DNA of 64,000 nt from Paraburkholderia sp. BL23I1N1 (lineage in GTDB: Bacteria > Pseudomonadota > Gammaproteobacteria > Burkholderiales > Burkholderiaceae): contig NZ_RAPV01000002.1 in NCBI RefSeq assembly GCF_003610295.1, positions 1,364,001-1,428,000 of the forward strand, written 5' to 3'. The notes under the pieces were generated by a model, which was not told where the DNA came from, searched no databases, and saw only the letters and a program-made list of their open reading frames with translations. This document shows, in pieces, positions 55,317 to 64,000 of the stretch (positions are counted from its first letter, which is position 1; each line of letters begins with the position of its first letter). A program made the translations under genes and the position numbers.

Positions 55317-56059
55317 GCGGCGCACAATCGCTTACGCCGGAACTCGCCGCGAAGGTCGAGCGCCTTGATGCGCTGCTCGACTCGATCGCCGCGCGTCACG
55401 CGAACGTGAAGCTCGCCAGCAGCCTCGCAGCGGAAGACATGCTGCTCACGCACGCGATTTTGTCGCGTGGCGTGAAGATCGGCATCTTCTCGCTGAACAC
55501 GGGCCGTCTGCATGCGGAAACGCTCGGCATGATCGATCGCGTGAAAGAGCGCTACGGTTACGATATCGAGCAGTTTCATCCGCAAGCTGCCGCGGTTGAG
55601 GAATATGTCGGCTCGCATGGTCTGAACGCATTCTATGAAAGCGTCGATCTGCGCAAGCGCTGCTGTGAAATCCGCAAGGTTGAACCGTTGAACCGCGCAC
55701 TGTCGGATGTCAGCGCGTGGGTGACGGGCCAGCGTCGCGAACAGTCGGTGACGCGTGCCGAACTGCACGAGGAAGAACACGATGCGGCGCGTAACATCGC
55801 CAAGTTCAATCCGCTGACGGACTGGACCGAAGCTGAAGTGTGGGACTACCTGAAAGCGTTGGACGTGCCGGTCAATCCGCTGCATGCGCGCGGTTATCCG
55901 AGTATCGGCTGCGAACCTTGTACCCGCGCGATCCGTCCCGGTGAAGACAGCCGGGCAGGGCGCTGGTGGTGGGAGTCGCGCGATACGAAGGAATGTGGCC
56001 TGCATATCACGACGATTACGCCGATCCCCTTCAACAGCAGCGAGAACGCTTCGGCTTAA
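55313..56059 (+). CDS. cysH: Assimilatory adenylyl-sulfate (APS) reductase, 4Fe-4S type
   Basis: 248 residues. PAPS/APS reductase family: nucleotide-binding SSLAAEDMLLTHAI, and redox Cys228 in ECGLH near the C-terminus. The four extra cysteines C117-C118 and C200, C203 (GCEPC) form the CC...CxxC iron-sulfur signature that separates APS reductases from the 3'-phospho form. With no CysC kinase in the operon and no kinase domain in CysN, direct reduction of APS by thioredoxin is the consistent reading. ATGA overlap with the DUF934 gene. Confidence 0.93.
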   Translation: MSGAQSLTPELAAKVERLDALLDSIAARHANVKLASSLAAEDMLLTHAILSRGVKIGIFSLNTGRLHAETLGMIDRVKERYGYDIEQFHPQAAAVEEYVGSHGLNAFYESVDLRKRCCEIRKVEPLNRALSDVSAWVTGQRREQSVTRAELHEEEHDAARNIAKFNPLTDWTEAEVWDYLKALDVPVNPLHARGYPSIGCEPCTRAIRPGEDSRAGRWWWESRDTKECGLHITTITPIPFNSSENASA

Positions 56060-56187
56060 AGCGCTTTGACATCAAGCATTAGGGCGATTCGGGCCTTGGT
56101 TTCTGATCTGAACGCCGCACATACCGATTTGAATACTTCCGCGAAGCAGGCAACCGCTTGCGACGCGAATCAACGAAGGACCCAAAC

Positions 56188-57150
56188 ATGAGCACCACGC
56201 TCGAATCCACTGTGAATGCACCGCTTGCCAACACCGCGAACCGGATGGATCACCTCGATTGGCTCGAAGCCGAATCGATTCATATCCTGCGCGAACTGGT
56301 CGCCGAATGCAGCAAGCCTGCGCTGCTGTTCTCGGGCGGCAAGGATTCGGTGGTGGTGCTGCACCTCGCGCTGAAGGCCTTCGGCATTGGCGCGAATCGC
56401 AAGACCGTGCTGCCGTTCCCGCTCGTCCATATCGACACCGGCCACAACTACGACGAAGTGATCGACTTCCGCGATCGCCGCGCGAAAGAGATTGGCGCCG
56501 AACTGGTGGTGGGCCACGTCGAAGATTCGATCAAGCGCGGCACGGTGCGTCTGCGCCGCGAACTGGATTCGCGCAACGCCGCGCAAGCCGTGACGCTGCT
56601 CGAAACGATCGCGGAACATGAGTACACCGCACTGATTGGCGGCGCGCGCCGTGACGAAGAAAAGGCCCGTGCAAAAGAACGGATCTTCTCGTTCCGCGAC
56701 GAATTCGGCCAATGGGATCCCAAGGCGCAGCGCCCGGAACTGTGGAGCCTGTACAACGCGCGTCTGCACAACGGCGAACACCTGCGCGTGTTCCCGATCT
56801 CGAACTGGACCGAACTCGACGTGTGGCAATACATCGCTCGCGAACAGCTTGAACTGCCGTCGATCTATTACGCGCATCAGCGCGAGATCGTGCGCCGCAA
56901 CGGCCTGCTCGTACCGGTCACGCCGCTCACGCCGATGCACGAAGGCGAAACCAGCGAAACCGCGCTGGTGCGTTTCCGCACCGTCGGCGATATCAGCTGC
57001 ACGTGCCCGGTGGAAAGCGATGCCGACGATCTCGAGAAGATCATCGCCGAAACGGCCGTAACCGAAATCACGGAACGGGGCGCCACGCGGATGGACGATC
57101 AGGTCTCCGAAGCCGCGATGGAACAGCGTAAGAAACAAGGTTATTTCTAA
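56188..57150 (+). CDS. cysD: Sulfate adenylyltransferase subunit 2
   Basis: 320 residues from ATG 56188 (GAAGGA upstream). PP-loop ATPase: SGGKDSVVVLHLALKAF at about residues 49-65, then VHIDTGHNYDEVIDFRDRRAKE and GGARRDEEKARAKERIFSFRDEFGQWDPK, diagnostic for CysD. With CysN it makes APS from sulfate and ATP. 21 bases separate it from cysN. Confidence 0.96.
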   Translation: MSTTLESTVNAPLANTANRMDHLDWLEAESIHILRELVAECSKPALLFSGGKDSVVVLHLALKAFGIGANRKTVLPFPLVHIDTGHNYDEVIDFRDRRAKEIGAELVVGHVEDSIKRGTVRLRRELDSRNAAQAVTLLETIAEHEYTALIGGARRDEEKARAKERIFSFRDEFGQWDPKAQRPELWSLYNARLHNGEHLRVFPISNWTELDVWQYIAREQLELPSIYYAHQREIVRRNGLLVPVTPLTPMHEGETSETALVRFRTVGDISCTCPVESDADDLEKIIAETAVTEITERGATRMDDQVSEAAMEQRKKQGYF

Positions 57151-57171
57151 GCACACCGGGACAATGCAATC

Positions 57172-58485
57172 ATGAGTATTCGTCAACCAGAAGACCTCGG
57201 CGTGCTGCGATTTATCACTGCGGGCAGCGTCGACGACGGCAAGAGCACGTTGATCGGCCGCCTGCTGTACGACAGCAAGGCGGTTTTGAGCGACCAGCTC
57301 TCGGCACTGTCGCGCGCAAAGAATAAGCGTACCGTGGGCGACGAAATCGATCTGTCGCTGCTGACCGACGGCCTCGAAGCCGAACGCGAGCAGGGCATCA
57401 CGATCGACGTTGCTTACCGCTATTTCGCTACGGCCAAGCGCAAGTTCATCATCGCCGACACGCCGGGCCACGAGCAGTACACGCGCAACATGGTGACGGG
57501 TGCATCGACGGCGCACGCAGCGATCATTCTGGTCGATGCAACGCGCGTGACCTTCGTAGACGGCGTCGCTCAACTGCTGCCGCAAACCAAGCGTCATAGC
57601 GCGATCGTGAAGCTGCTCGGGCTGCAGCACGCGATTGTCGCGATCAACAAGATGGACCTCGTCGACTATAGCGAAACGCGCTTCAACGAGATTCGCGATG
57701 CGTATGTCGAGCTCGCGCGTCAACTGGGTCTGAACGACGTGCGCTTCGTGCCGGTGTCGGCGCTGAAGGGCGACAACATCGTGACGGCTAGCGAAAGCAT
57801 GCCGTGGTACGCAGGCGAGCCGCTGCTCGATTTGCTCGAAGCCTTGCCGGTCGATATTCCGACGGGTCAGGCGCTGCGTTTTCCGGTGCAATGGGTGGCG
57901 CGTCAGGACGGCAGCCAGGCTGACGACTTCCGCGGCTACATGGGCCGTGTCGAGGCGGGTGAGGTGAAGGTCGGCGATACCATCGTCGTGTTGCCGGCAA
58001 ACCGCGAAGCGACGGTTGCCGAGATCATCGCGCCGGTAACGGGCGGTACCGCGGCGGTGGACCGTGCGTTTGCCGGTCAAACCGTGACGATCCGTCTGGC
58101 CGAAGACGTCGACGTGTCGCGTGGCGATACCTTCGTGCTGCGTGAAGCGGCACCGGAGCCGGCGAAGAAGCTGGAAGCCGATCTGTGCTGGTTCGACGAC
58201 ACGCCGCTGTCGACGCAACGCAAGTATCTGTTGAAGCAGACCACCAACACGGTGTTCGCGCGGATCGGTTCGATCAAGGAAGTGCTCGATGTGCATACGC
58301 TGTCGCAGGCAACCGATCGCAAGGAGCTGGCGATGAACGATATCGGCCGCGTGGCGCTGACCTTGCAAAAGCCGTTGGTGTGCGACGTGTACGACTCGCA
58401 TCAGGGCACGGGCGCATTCGTGCTGATCGATGAAGCGACGCATCACACGGTTGCAGCCGGGATGATCCGGGCGTTTTCGGCGTAA
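57172..58485 (+). CDS. cysN: Sulfate adenylyltransferase subunit 1 (GTPase)
   Basis: 437 residues. EF-Tu-like GTPase: P-loop GSVDDGKST (residues 18-26), DTPGHEQYTRNMVTGAS, NKMDLVDYSE, followed by two beta-barrel domains. It uses GTP hydrolysis to drive APS formation with CysD. It stops after the GTPase/barrel region and has no C-terminal APS-kinase fusion, which is found in CysNC proteins. This supports the APS-reductase route inferred for cysH. Confidence 0.96.
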   Translation: MSIRQPEDLGVLRFITAGSVDDGKSTLIGRLLYDSKAVLSDQLSALSRAKNKRTVGDEIDLSLLTDGLEAEREQGITIDVAYRYFATAKRKFIIADTPGHEQYTRNMVTGASTAHAAIILVDATRVTFVDGVAQLLPQTKRHSAIVKLLGLQHAIVAINKMDLVDYSETRFNEIRDAYVELARQLGLNDVRFVPVSALKGDNIVTASESMPWYAGEPLLDLLEALPVDIPTGQALRFPVQWVARQDGSQADDFRGYMGRVEAGEVKVGDTIVVLPANREATVAEIIAPVTGGTAAVDRAFAGQTVTIRLAEDVDVSRGDTFVLREAAPEPAKKLEADLCWFDDTPLSTQRKYLLKQTTNTVFARIGSIKEVLDVHTLSQATDRKELAMNDIGRVALTLQKPLVCDVYDSHQGTGAFVLIDEATHHTVAAGMIRAFSA

Positions 58486-58539
58486 GCGAGCGAAGCGTAG
58501 TTGTGTACCGCGGGCACCCTAACGAACAGGTTAAAGGAC

Positions 58540-59292
58540 ATGGGTAAGGTTTATCTGATCGGAGCAGGGCCAGGTGCCGCGGACCTCATCACGGTACGTG
58601 GGGCGCGGCTGCTGGGTACGGCTGATGTCGTGTTGCACGATGCGCTTGTCGAGCCTGCGATGTTGGACTATGCGCCTTCACGTGCGCGGCGGATTGCTGT
58701 GGGCAAGCGGTGCGGGCAGCTTTCCACTGCGCAGCAGTTCATCAACAAGCAGATCGTCGATGCGGCTTTGGAGCATGACGTGGTGGTGCGTCTGAAGGGT
58801 GGCGATCCGATGTTGTTTGGGCGTGCCGATGAGGAGATGCGTGCGCTTGAGGCTGCGGGCATCGAGTATGAGGTGGTGCCCGGGATTACGGCTGCGCTGG
58901 CTAGTGCGGCTTCCCTGAAGCGATCGTTGACGCTTCGCGGTGTGTCTCGTAGTGTTGCGTTGGCTACGCATAGCCGGGCGGCTGATACTGAGGCGATTCG
59001 CGAGCAGGTGAATGCTGATTCGCTCGTGTTTTACATGGGGCGGGATAGTGGGCCTGAGATCGCTCAACAGTTGATTGAGGCTGGGCGGGATAGCGCGACT
59101 CCCGTTGCGATTGTCGAAGCCTGTAGTACGCCTCGTGAGCGGATGCTCACTCTCACGCTTTCTGAACTTGCCTGCGGTGAGGCTCAGCAGTGGCTTGATG
59201 TTTCGCAGCCTAGTCTTCTGATGATCGGGGAGGCCTTTGCTGCTCGGCAGCAGGTTGTCCGCTCCGCGGATGGGCTTTTAGTCGCGGCTTAG
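58540..59292 (+). CDS. cobA: Uroporphyrinogen-III C-methyltransferase (SUMT)
   Basis: 250 residues from ATG 58540 (AAAGGAC upstream). Tetrapyrrole methylase fold: VYLIGAGPGAADLITVRGARLL at the N-terminus, VRLKGGDPMLFGRADEE and VVPGITAALASAASL. It makes precorrin-2 with two SAM, the first step toward siroheme needed by CysI. It is 54 bases after cysN, last in the operon. No CysG-type oxidase/chelatase domains are fused. The missing steps would be a precorrin-2 dehydrogenase outside the window and the CbiX-type chelatase at 60128-60508. Confidence 0.92.
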   Translation: MGKVYLIGAGPGAADLITVRGARLLGTADVVLHDALVEPAMLDYAPSRARRIAVGKRCGQLSTAQQFINKQIVDAALEHDVVVRLKGGDPMLFGRADEEMRALEAAGIEYEVVPGITAALASAASLKRSLTLRGVSRSVALATHSRAADTEAIREQVNADSLVFYMGRDSGPEIAQQLIEAGRDSATPVAIVEACSTPRERMLTLTLSELACGEAQQWLDVSQPSLLMIGEAFAARQQVVRSADGLLVAA

Positions 59293-59299
59293 GTTTGGT

Positions 59300-59440
59300 T
59301 TTTGCCTTTGGCAGTCGTTTTTGGTTGTTTGCCTCCGGTGTTGGCCTTTCCTTGATTTCTTATTGGTTTATTAGCGTCGCCCCTGTGCGGGGCGGCACAC
59401 CTACTTTTCTTTGCCTGCCGCAAAGAAAAGTAGGCAAAAG
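59300..59440 (+). repeat. Dispersed repeat element, copy A
   Basis: The segment contains runs of Gly/Cys-type codons in every frame and matches copy B in inverted orientation. Between 59371 and 59398 it is identical to the reverse complement of 59965-59992. It includes a small GCCCC/GGGGC hairpin, and ends in the strong 15-bp hairpin listed separately. I recognise a similar element from Burkholderia genomes, but have not checked it. Confidence 0.7.
59400..59434. repeat. Perfect 15-bp stem-loop
   Basis: Arms 59400-59414 and 59420-59434 are perfect complements around a five-base loop CTGCC. The left arm is T-rich and the right A-rich, so in either direction it could act as a bidirectional terminator between converging genes. 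Confidence 0.75.
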
Positions 59441-59761
59441 AAAGCGGCTCACACCGCCAGCCCATAAGCGGGTCCCCCGCGCAGCCACGGTAGTGGTGCA
59501 TCTGGAATCTGTGCCCTCGCACATTCAGCCCTGGTGACAAGGCACTCATACTTCCGGCGGCGCTGCGCGCGCCGACGCGGTACTTCATCAAACCGTGCGT
59601 TGTTGCTGACGCTTGGCGTGCCTTCTTCGAACCGCGTGTTGTCGCCGATGCTTTGAGGAAATCCGGCAAACTGCCAGATATCGTCAGGCTCATTGTGACT
59701 TCATTTGATCCAACGGCTGATTCCGGCGTCAGGGGGCACTAGCTGCCGCTAGTGGTCTGCG

Positions 59762-59945
59762 TCAAACGGATTGCATCTTATTCAGCTTCTTCCTGGCACG
59801 CGTGACTTTCGCCAGGATATCGGAAGCCTTTGCCGTCCAGATGAACGGTTTCGGATCACGGTTGTGCTTCTCGACGTACTGTTCGATGGTGCTCACCAGG
59901 TCGGGCACCGAGGAAAATGCAGAGCGCCGTAGTTGGTTTTCCGAT
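59762..59945 (-). mobile_element. IS630-family transposase C-terminal fragment
   Basis: The - strand encodes about 50-60 residues ending at 59762 (LRRSAFSSVPDLVSTIEQYV... ASDILAKVTRARKKLNKMQSV). This resembles the conserved C-terminus of IS630-type transposases, with the helix after the last catalytic Glu. The rest of the gene is gone: the frame runs upstream into repeat copy B. It is a decayed insertion-sequence remnant, not active. Confidence 0.78.
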
Positions 59946-59949
59946 AGAC

Positions 59950-60125
59950 CGCAGGCAAAGAAAAGTGCCGCCCCGCACAGGGGCGACGCTAATAGACCAC
60001 TAAGAAAACAAGGAAAGGCCAACACAGCAAGCACACAGAAAATAAGCGCCGCGCAGGCTAAGAAGAGAAGAAGAGGCCAACACCGCAGGCACACAACCAA
60101 TGCCGCCGCCAAAGGCAAAAAAACA
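59950..60125 (-). repeat. Dispersed repeat element, copy B (inverted)
   Basis: Reverse complement of copy A over most of its length. It carries an additional 55-60-base segment that partly duplicates its own TGTGTGC...TGTTGGCC stretch. The fragment of the transposase starts at its left edge. Confidence 0.65.
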
Positions 60126-60127
60126 AA

Positions 60128-60508
60128 TCAACCCTGCCGAAGGCAATACTCAACAACAGCGTCCAACACACCTTCATCCTCACCAACCGCAACAGCACAC
60201 TTAATCTCAACAGAAGGATACAACCCACGACACCGCTCGACGAGCGCAGGCAAATCCTTCCTGATATGCCCACCTTGCCCAAAAAAAACAGGCACAACCG
60301 TCACAACAGAACACCCGTCGGAGACCAGAGAATCCACAGCAGTAGGCAAATCCGGCTCCATCAACTCAAGAAAAGCCAGCAAAACCGGCCCAGCGCCAGC
60401 ATCAGAACCACGGGCAACCCGCAACTTCTCAGCAAGCCTCTCAAACGGCTCGCGCCAGCGCACATCCCTCGCGCCATGCCCAAACAACACCATCCCATGC
60501 GTAGCCAT
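60128..60508 (-). CDS. cbiX: CbiX-type sirohydrochlorin chelatase
   Basis: 126 residues, the length of a single-domain CbiX-short protein. HGARDVRWREPFE near the start supplies the metal-site His; VPVFFGQGGHIRKDLPALVE the second. Inserts Fe (or Co) into sirohydrochlorin, completing siroheme for CysI, in partnership with SUMT. It starts 11 bases after the lptG stop, so it is probably transcribed from the lptF promoter, an arrangement that could keep it constitutive. The identification with CbiX rather than another HemH-like fold is quite secure. Confidence 0.9.
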   Translation of the reverse strand: MATHGMVLFGHGARDVRWREPFERLAEKLRVARGSDAGAGPVLLAFLELMEPDLPTAVDSLVSDGCSVVTVVPVFFGQGGHIRKDLPALVERCRGLYPSVEIKCAVAVGEDEGVLDAVVEYCLRQG

Positions 60509-60519
60509 GACACAGGCTC

Positions 60520-61668
60520 CTAATGGCGATCAACCCACTTCAACCCGACCAGCCCAAGCACCAGATAAACGAGCCCAGGCGTAGCCGCAGTCAACGGCGC
60601 AGGCCACGTATTCAACGTGCCGATATGCGAGAACAGCGTGTTGAACAGCTGGAAACTCATCCCCAGCATAATCCCGCCAAAAACCTTCACACCGACCACG
60701 CCGGCGCGCGTATGCAGATACGCAAACGGCAACGACAGCACCAGCATCACGAACACCGCAAACGGATACAGCAGCTTGCGCCACAGCGCAATTTCATACC
60801 GCTGCGTGTCCTGATGATTCTCGGTCAAATGCTGGATGTAGCGGAGCAGGTTGAACATCGACATCCGGTCGGGCGACACCAACAACACCGACAGAATCTG
60901 CGGCGTCAATTCCGACCGCAGCGAATACTCGGGCACCGTCACCTGCTTCGCGCGATACACCGGATTCAACGCATCGGCCGGTGTGCCGGGAGGAGGGGGC
61001 ACGTCGATCAATTGCGTGTCCGTCACATCAGTCAACTGCCAGTGACCCGGCGGCTGATACGTGCCGCTCTTCGCAATCCGCACGTTGGACAAACGGAACT
61101 TCGAATCGAATTCGTAAATCCGCACGTTGCTGATCGTTGCGTCCGGCTTCAATTCGCCGACATTCACGAAGCGCGTTACCTGTTCGCCGTCCGCGCGCGC
61201 GGTGAGCGTGTCCTTCACCCACACGCCCGATTCGAAGTTGCTCGATACCGACGACCCCAGCGCTTCAAGCCGCACGCGTTCCGACAACTGATCCGTGTAC
61301 GGACCGACCACTTCGCCGATGATATAAGTCAGGAACACCAGCGGAATGCCGATCTTCATGAGCGAGCGCAGCGCCTGATTGGTGGCGAGGCCGGACACGC
61401 GAAAAATCGTGTACTCGGAGTTCGCCGCCATCTGCGCGAACACATAGATCGCGCTGATCAACGCGGCAACCGGAATGATTTCGTAGAAGCGCGACGGCGT
61501 TTGCAGCGCGACGCGCAGCACCGCGTACTGGAGCTTGTAGTTACCGTGGCCGACGGAGTTCAGCTCGTTGATCAGGTCGAAGAAGAAGAACAGACCCGAG
61601 AACGCGAACAGAATAAAGATGAACGTGAGATAGATCTGACGCGCGAAGTATTTTTCATAGATGCGCAT
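60520..61668 (-). CDS. lptG: LPS transport ABC permease LptG
   Basis: 382 residues. YjgP/YjgQ family: N-terminal MRIYEKYFARQIYLTFIFILFAFSGLFFFFDLINELNSVGHG, six membrane segments and a periplasmic beta-jellyroll between TM3 and TM4. With LptF and LptB it extracts LPS from the inner membrane. Starts three bases after the lptF stop. Followed by cbiX. Confidence 0.96.
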   Translation of the reverse strand: MRIYEKYFARQIYLTFIFILFAFSGLFFFFDLINELNSVGHGNYKLQYAVLRVALQTPSRFYEIIPVAALISAIYVFAQMAANSEYTIFRVSGLATNQALRSLMKIGIPLVFLTYIIGEVVGPYTDQLSERVRLEALGSSVSSNFESGVWVKDTLTARADGEQVTRFVNVGELKPDATISNVRIYEFDSKFRLSNVRIAKSGTYQPPGHWQLTDVTDTQLIDVPPPPGTPADALNPVYRAKQVTVPEYSLRSELTPQILSVLLVSPDRMSMFNLLRYIQHLTENHQDTQRYEIALWRKLLYPFAVFVMLVLSLPFAYLHTRAGVVGVKVFGGIMLGMSFQLFNTLFSHIGTLNTWPAPLTAATPGLVYLVLGLVGLKWVDRH

Positions 61669-61671
61669 CGC

Positions 61672-62769
61672 TCAGGCCCCCTGCGAACGGCTGAACATCG
61701 CCCGCGTGAACAGCGGCCGGTTGCGCACGCGTAGCCAGAAGATGAACACGACGATCGCTGCCACGATAATGTGCAGGCCAACCAGTCCAATTGCGAACGA
61801 TATCCTGCCTTGCTCGATCCACGCCTGGACCACGTTCAACAGATTCGAATAGGTTAGATAGATCAGGACGGCCATCACCAGATTGATCGTGCGGCTGCGC
61901 CGCGGGTTTTGATGCGCAAGCGGAATCGCCAGCAGCATGAGGTTAATCGCAATCAGTGGCAGGCCCGCGCGCCACGCGAATTCGGCGAGGTTGTCGTTGG
62001 TCGGGTTGCGCAGGAGCGTGGACGTGGACAAGCCGGTAGTAGTCGGCGTATTGACGACCGGCTGGCTCTGGATCTTCACGCCGTAGCGCTCGAACTCCAT
62101 GATGCGGAAATCGGGGTGCCCCGGTTCGCCGTCATAGCGGCGGCCGTTTTCCAGCACGACGAAGCGGTCACCGTTCTTGTGTGTTTCGGTGTGGCCGGTT
62201 TTCGACACCACAACATTGAGCTTGCCGTTTTCCGTGCTGGTCACAAACACGTTCTCGACGCGTGCCTGGTCGGGCGACATCTTCTCGATGAAAAACACCC
62301 GGTGGCTGGCCGCCGATTCGCGGAACTGGCCCGGTGCCAGCAGCGAGACTTCGTCGCGTTGCTGGAAGCGCGCGCGCAGCAGCTTGCTCTGCTGGTTCGA
62401 CCACGGCCAGCCGACGAACACGAAGAACATGATGAGAATGATGATCGGCGTGGCGAAAATACCGATCGGCTTGATGAAGCGGGTCAGACTGACACCCGAG
62501 GCGAGCCAGACGACCATTTCGGAGTCTTTGTACCAGCGGGTCAGGACGAACAGAATCGACACGAACAGGGTCGCGACGAGCATGATGGCCAGGTAGCCGA
62601 TCACGGTCAGGCCGATCAGGACCAGCACGTCGCGCGGATCGATCTCGCCCGAGGCGGCGAGGCCGACGATGCGGATCATCATCGTCGTCAGCACGAGCGT
62701 GAGGAGAACCATGAACACGGCACCAGCCGTATACGCGAGTTCGCGCTGGAGGGAGCGTTCGAAGATCAT
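61672..62769 (-). CDS. lptF: LPS transport ABC permease LptF
   Basis: 365 residues. YjgP/YjgQ family: [36 protein letters not shown], then six membrane segments split by the periplasmic domain ([31 protein letters not shown]). Partner of LptG. First gene of lptF-lptG-cbiX, divergent from pepA across 137 bases. Confidence 0.96.
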   Translation of the reverse strand: MIFERSLQRELAYTAGAVFMVLLTLVLTTMMIRIVGLAASGEIDPRDVLVLIGLTVIGYLAIMLVATLFVSILFVLTRWYKDSEMVVWLASGVSLTRFIKPIGIFATPIIILIMFFVFVGWPWSNQQSKLLRARFQQRDEVSLLAPGQFRESAASHRVFFIEKMSPDQARVENVFVTSTENGKLNVVVSKTGHTETHKNGDRFVVLENGRRYDGEPGHPDFRIMEFERYGVKIQSQPVVNTPTTTGLSTSTLLRNPTNDNLAEFAWRAGLPLIAINLMLLAIPLAHQNPRRSRTINLVMAVLIYLTYSNLLNVVQAWIEQGRISFAIGLVGLHIIVAAIVVFIFWLRVRNRPLFTRAMFSRSQGA

Positions 62770-62906
62770 TATTGATGATGAGAGGGGGCGCTCTCAGTGA
62801 CGCGCGGGTTGTTTCCCTTCACGCCTCCGGTGCAGCCGCCGCGGGAAAAATAGCGGATAATTGCGGCTTTCATCCTAAGCCCAGATTTTATCCGAGGACA
62901 AGCGCG

Positions 62907-64000
62907 ATGGACTTTAGCATAAAAGCCTGTGATTGGACCAAAGGCTCGTCAAACGGTTTCCTGACCGGGAAATCCGATTGCATCGTAATCGGCGTGTTCG
63001 AGTCGCAAACACTCTCGGGCGCGGCCCTTGAGATCGACGCGGCCACCAAGGGCCTCCTGACCCGCATCATCAAGGCCGGCGACATGGACGGCAAGGCCGG
63101 CACCACGCTGTTCCTGCACGAAGTCTCAGGCATCGGCGCTTCGCGCGTGCTGCTGGTCGGACTCGGCAAGCAGGATGCTTTCAGCCAGAAAGCCTACGGC
63201 GAAGCCGTGCGGGCCGCCTGGCGCGCATTGCTCGGCACCAAGATCGTCCAGGTGACGTTCACGCTCGCCCAACTGCCGATCCTCGAACGCTCGACCGATT
63301 GGGGCGTGCGCGCCGCGATCCTCGCGCTGCGCGAGCTGACCTACAAGTTCACGCAGATGAAGAGCAAGCCGGACAACGCGGCGCGCGCCTTGAAGCGCAT
63401 CGTGTTCAGCGTCAATACCGGCGACGAGAAGGCCACCAAGCTCGCGGCCAAGCAGGGCGCGGCGCTCGCCAACGGCATGGATCTGACGCGCGACCTCGGC
63501 AACCTGCCGAGCAACGTCTGCACGCCGACCTACCTTGCCAACACCGCGAAGAAGCTCGCCAAAGACTGGAAGCTGAAGGTCGAGGTGCTCGGCGAGAAAC
63601 AGTGCGAGGCGCTCAAGATGGGCTCGTTCCTGTCGGTCACGGCGGGCTCGGTCGAACCGGCCCAGTTCATCGTGCTGCAGTACCACGGCGGCGCCGCGAA
63701 AGCCGCGCCGGTGGTGCTGGTCGGTAAGGGCGTCACGTTCGACACCGGCGGCATTTCGCTCAAGCCGGGCGAGGGCATGGACGAGATGAAGTACGACATG
63801 TGCGGCGCCGGTTCGGTGCTGGGCACGTTGCGCGCCGTCGCCGAAATGGGCCTGAAAATCAACGTGGTCGGCATTATCCCGGCTGTGGAGAACATGCCGT
63901 CGGCCACGGCCACCAAGCCGGGCGACATCGTCACCAGCATGAAGGGCCTGACGATCGAAGTGCTGAACACGGACGCCGAAGGCCGGCTGATCCTGTGCGA
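62907..64000 (+). CDS. pepA: Leucyl aminopeptidase (cytosol aminopeptidase), cut by the window edge
   Basis: About 364 codons before the end of the window. The N-terminal M17 domain is followed by the catalytic domain start: [34 protein letters not shown], with the metal-binding Lys and Asp, and the [11 protein letters not shown] signature at the very end, just before the rest of the active site. Zn/Mn-dependent peptidase that releases N-terminal Leu and other residues in the cytoplasm; in some bacteria it also binds DNA. GAGGACAAGCGCG precedes ATG 62907. Divergent from lptF. Confidence 0.96.
   Translation, partial: MDFSIKACDWTKGSSNGFLTGKSDCIVIGVFESQTLSGAALEIDAATKGLLTRIIKAGDMDGKAGTTLFLHEVSGIGASRVLLVGLGKQDAFSQKAYGEAVRAAWRALLGTKIVQVTFTLAQLPILERSTDWGVRAAILALRELTYKFTQMKSKPDNAARALKRIVFSVNTGDEKATKLAAKQGAALANGMDLTRDLGNLPSNVCTPTYLANTAKKLAKDWKLKVEVLGEKQCEALKMGSFLSVTAGSVEPAQFIVLQYHGGAAKAAPVVLVGKGVTFDTGGISLKPGEGMDEMKYDMCGAGSVLGTLRAVAEMGLKINVVGIIPAVENMPSATATKPGDIVTSMKGLTIEVLNTDAEGRLILC

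Larger units (their letters stand above)
59293..60127. other. Gene-free repeat region between SUMT and CbiX genes
   Basis: 835 bases without an intact gene. It consists of repeat copy A (about 59300-59440), unrecognised sequence (59441-59760), an IS630-type transposase fragment (59762-59945) and inverted repeat copy B (about 59950-60125). Both flanking genes converge on it, so it is a place where insertions are tolerated. Confidence 0.7.

Noticed and set aside
56170..58446. 758-residue open frame on the - strand across cysD and cysN
   Set aside because: It is the antisense reading of two clearly identified genes, has a shadow-type composition rich in Arg, His and Val, and no start context. 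High GC explains long antisense frames.
1..64000. CRISPR arrays, tRNA/rRNA genes, prophage or integrase genes
   Set aside because: I saw no regularly spaced repeats, no cloverleaf-like or rRNA sequence, and no phage-type gene order. This is by eye only, without a covariance or profile search.

Overview
The window is high-GC, gene-dense DNA that looks like a chromosome segment from Burkholderia sensu lato, most probably Paraburkholderia. The main reasons are the waaC-Kdo hydroxylase-waaA block, the urt/ure arrangement, a CysB-type regulator divergent from a cysI-DUF934-cysH-cysDN-SUMT assimilation operon, and a hairpin repeat at about 59.4 kb of a kind I recall from Burkholderia genomes. That placement is inference from gene content and order; no database search was possible.

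Layout. 0.1-10.3 kb is a surface-polysaccharide locus: Wzy/ligase-like membrane protein, PslG-like glycoside hydrolase, Wzc-like co-polymerase/tyrosine kinase (frameshifted) and Wzx flippase on +, converging on three glycosyltransferases on - (one frameshifted). 10.7-15.1 kb (-) is a second sugar block: flippase, GT2, GT4, galE. 15.4-20.3 kb (+) holds phosphohexomutase, heptosyltransferase waaC, Kdo hydroxylase (frameshifted) and Kdo transferase waaA, followed by a Fic-domain protein whose catalytic histidine is replaced. 21.2-33.6 kb (-) is a complete urea module: urtABCDE transporter, ureD, an orphan amino-acid-type binding protein, and ureABCEFG. Two good sigma-54 promoters with NtrC-like sites upstream, one before urtA and one before the orphan binding protein/ureA unit, suggest nitrogen-limitation control. 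34.0-38.5 kb has an omega-amino-acid transaminase, a TolC-type outer membrane channel, a rhodanese and a Pcm-type methyltransferase. 38.7-45.7 kb (+) is a sugar-uptake and catabolism operon (LacI regulator, three-part ABC importer, sugar isomerase, Gfo/Idh/MocA dehydrogenase) with a perfect 36-bp palindrome at its head. 46.2-50.6 kb (-) is an RND pump with its adaptor. 50.7-52.9 kb (-) is a binding protein and cysB. 53.1-59.3 kb (+) is sulfate assimilation, apparently through APS reductase without APS kinase, plus SUMT for siroheme. 59.3-60.1 kb contains two inverted copies of a repeat around an IS630-type transposase fragment. 60.1-62.8 kb (-) is lptF-lptG-cbiX, and pepA runs off the right end.

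Points worth attention: three single-base frameshifts confined to the polysaccharide genes (4.8, 10.1, 18.6 kb), all in short homopolymer runs; the paired sigma-54/NtrC control of the urea genes; the 36-bp palindrome; the Fic protein with Gln for His; and the orphan periplasmic protein inside the urease operon. I found no CRISPR array, rRNA, tRNA or prophage. I did not find a clearly novel multi-gene system; the sugar operon at 38.7-45.7 kb is the best candidate for an uncharacterised pathway.
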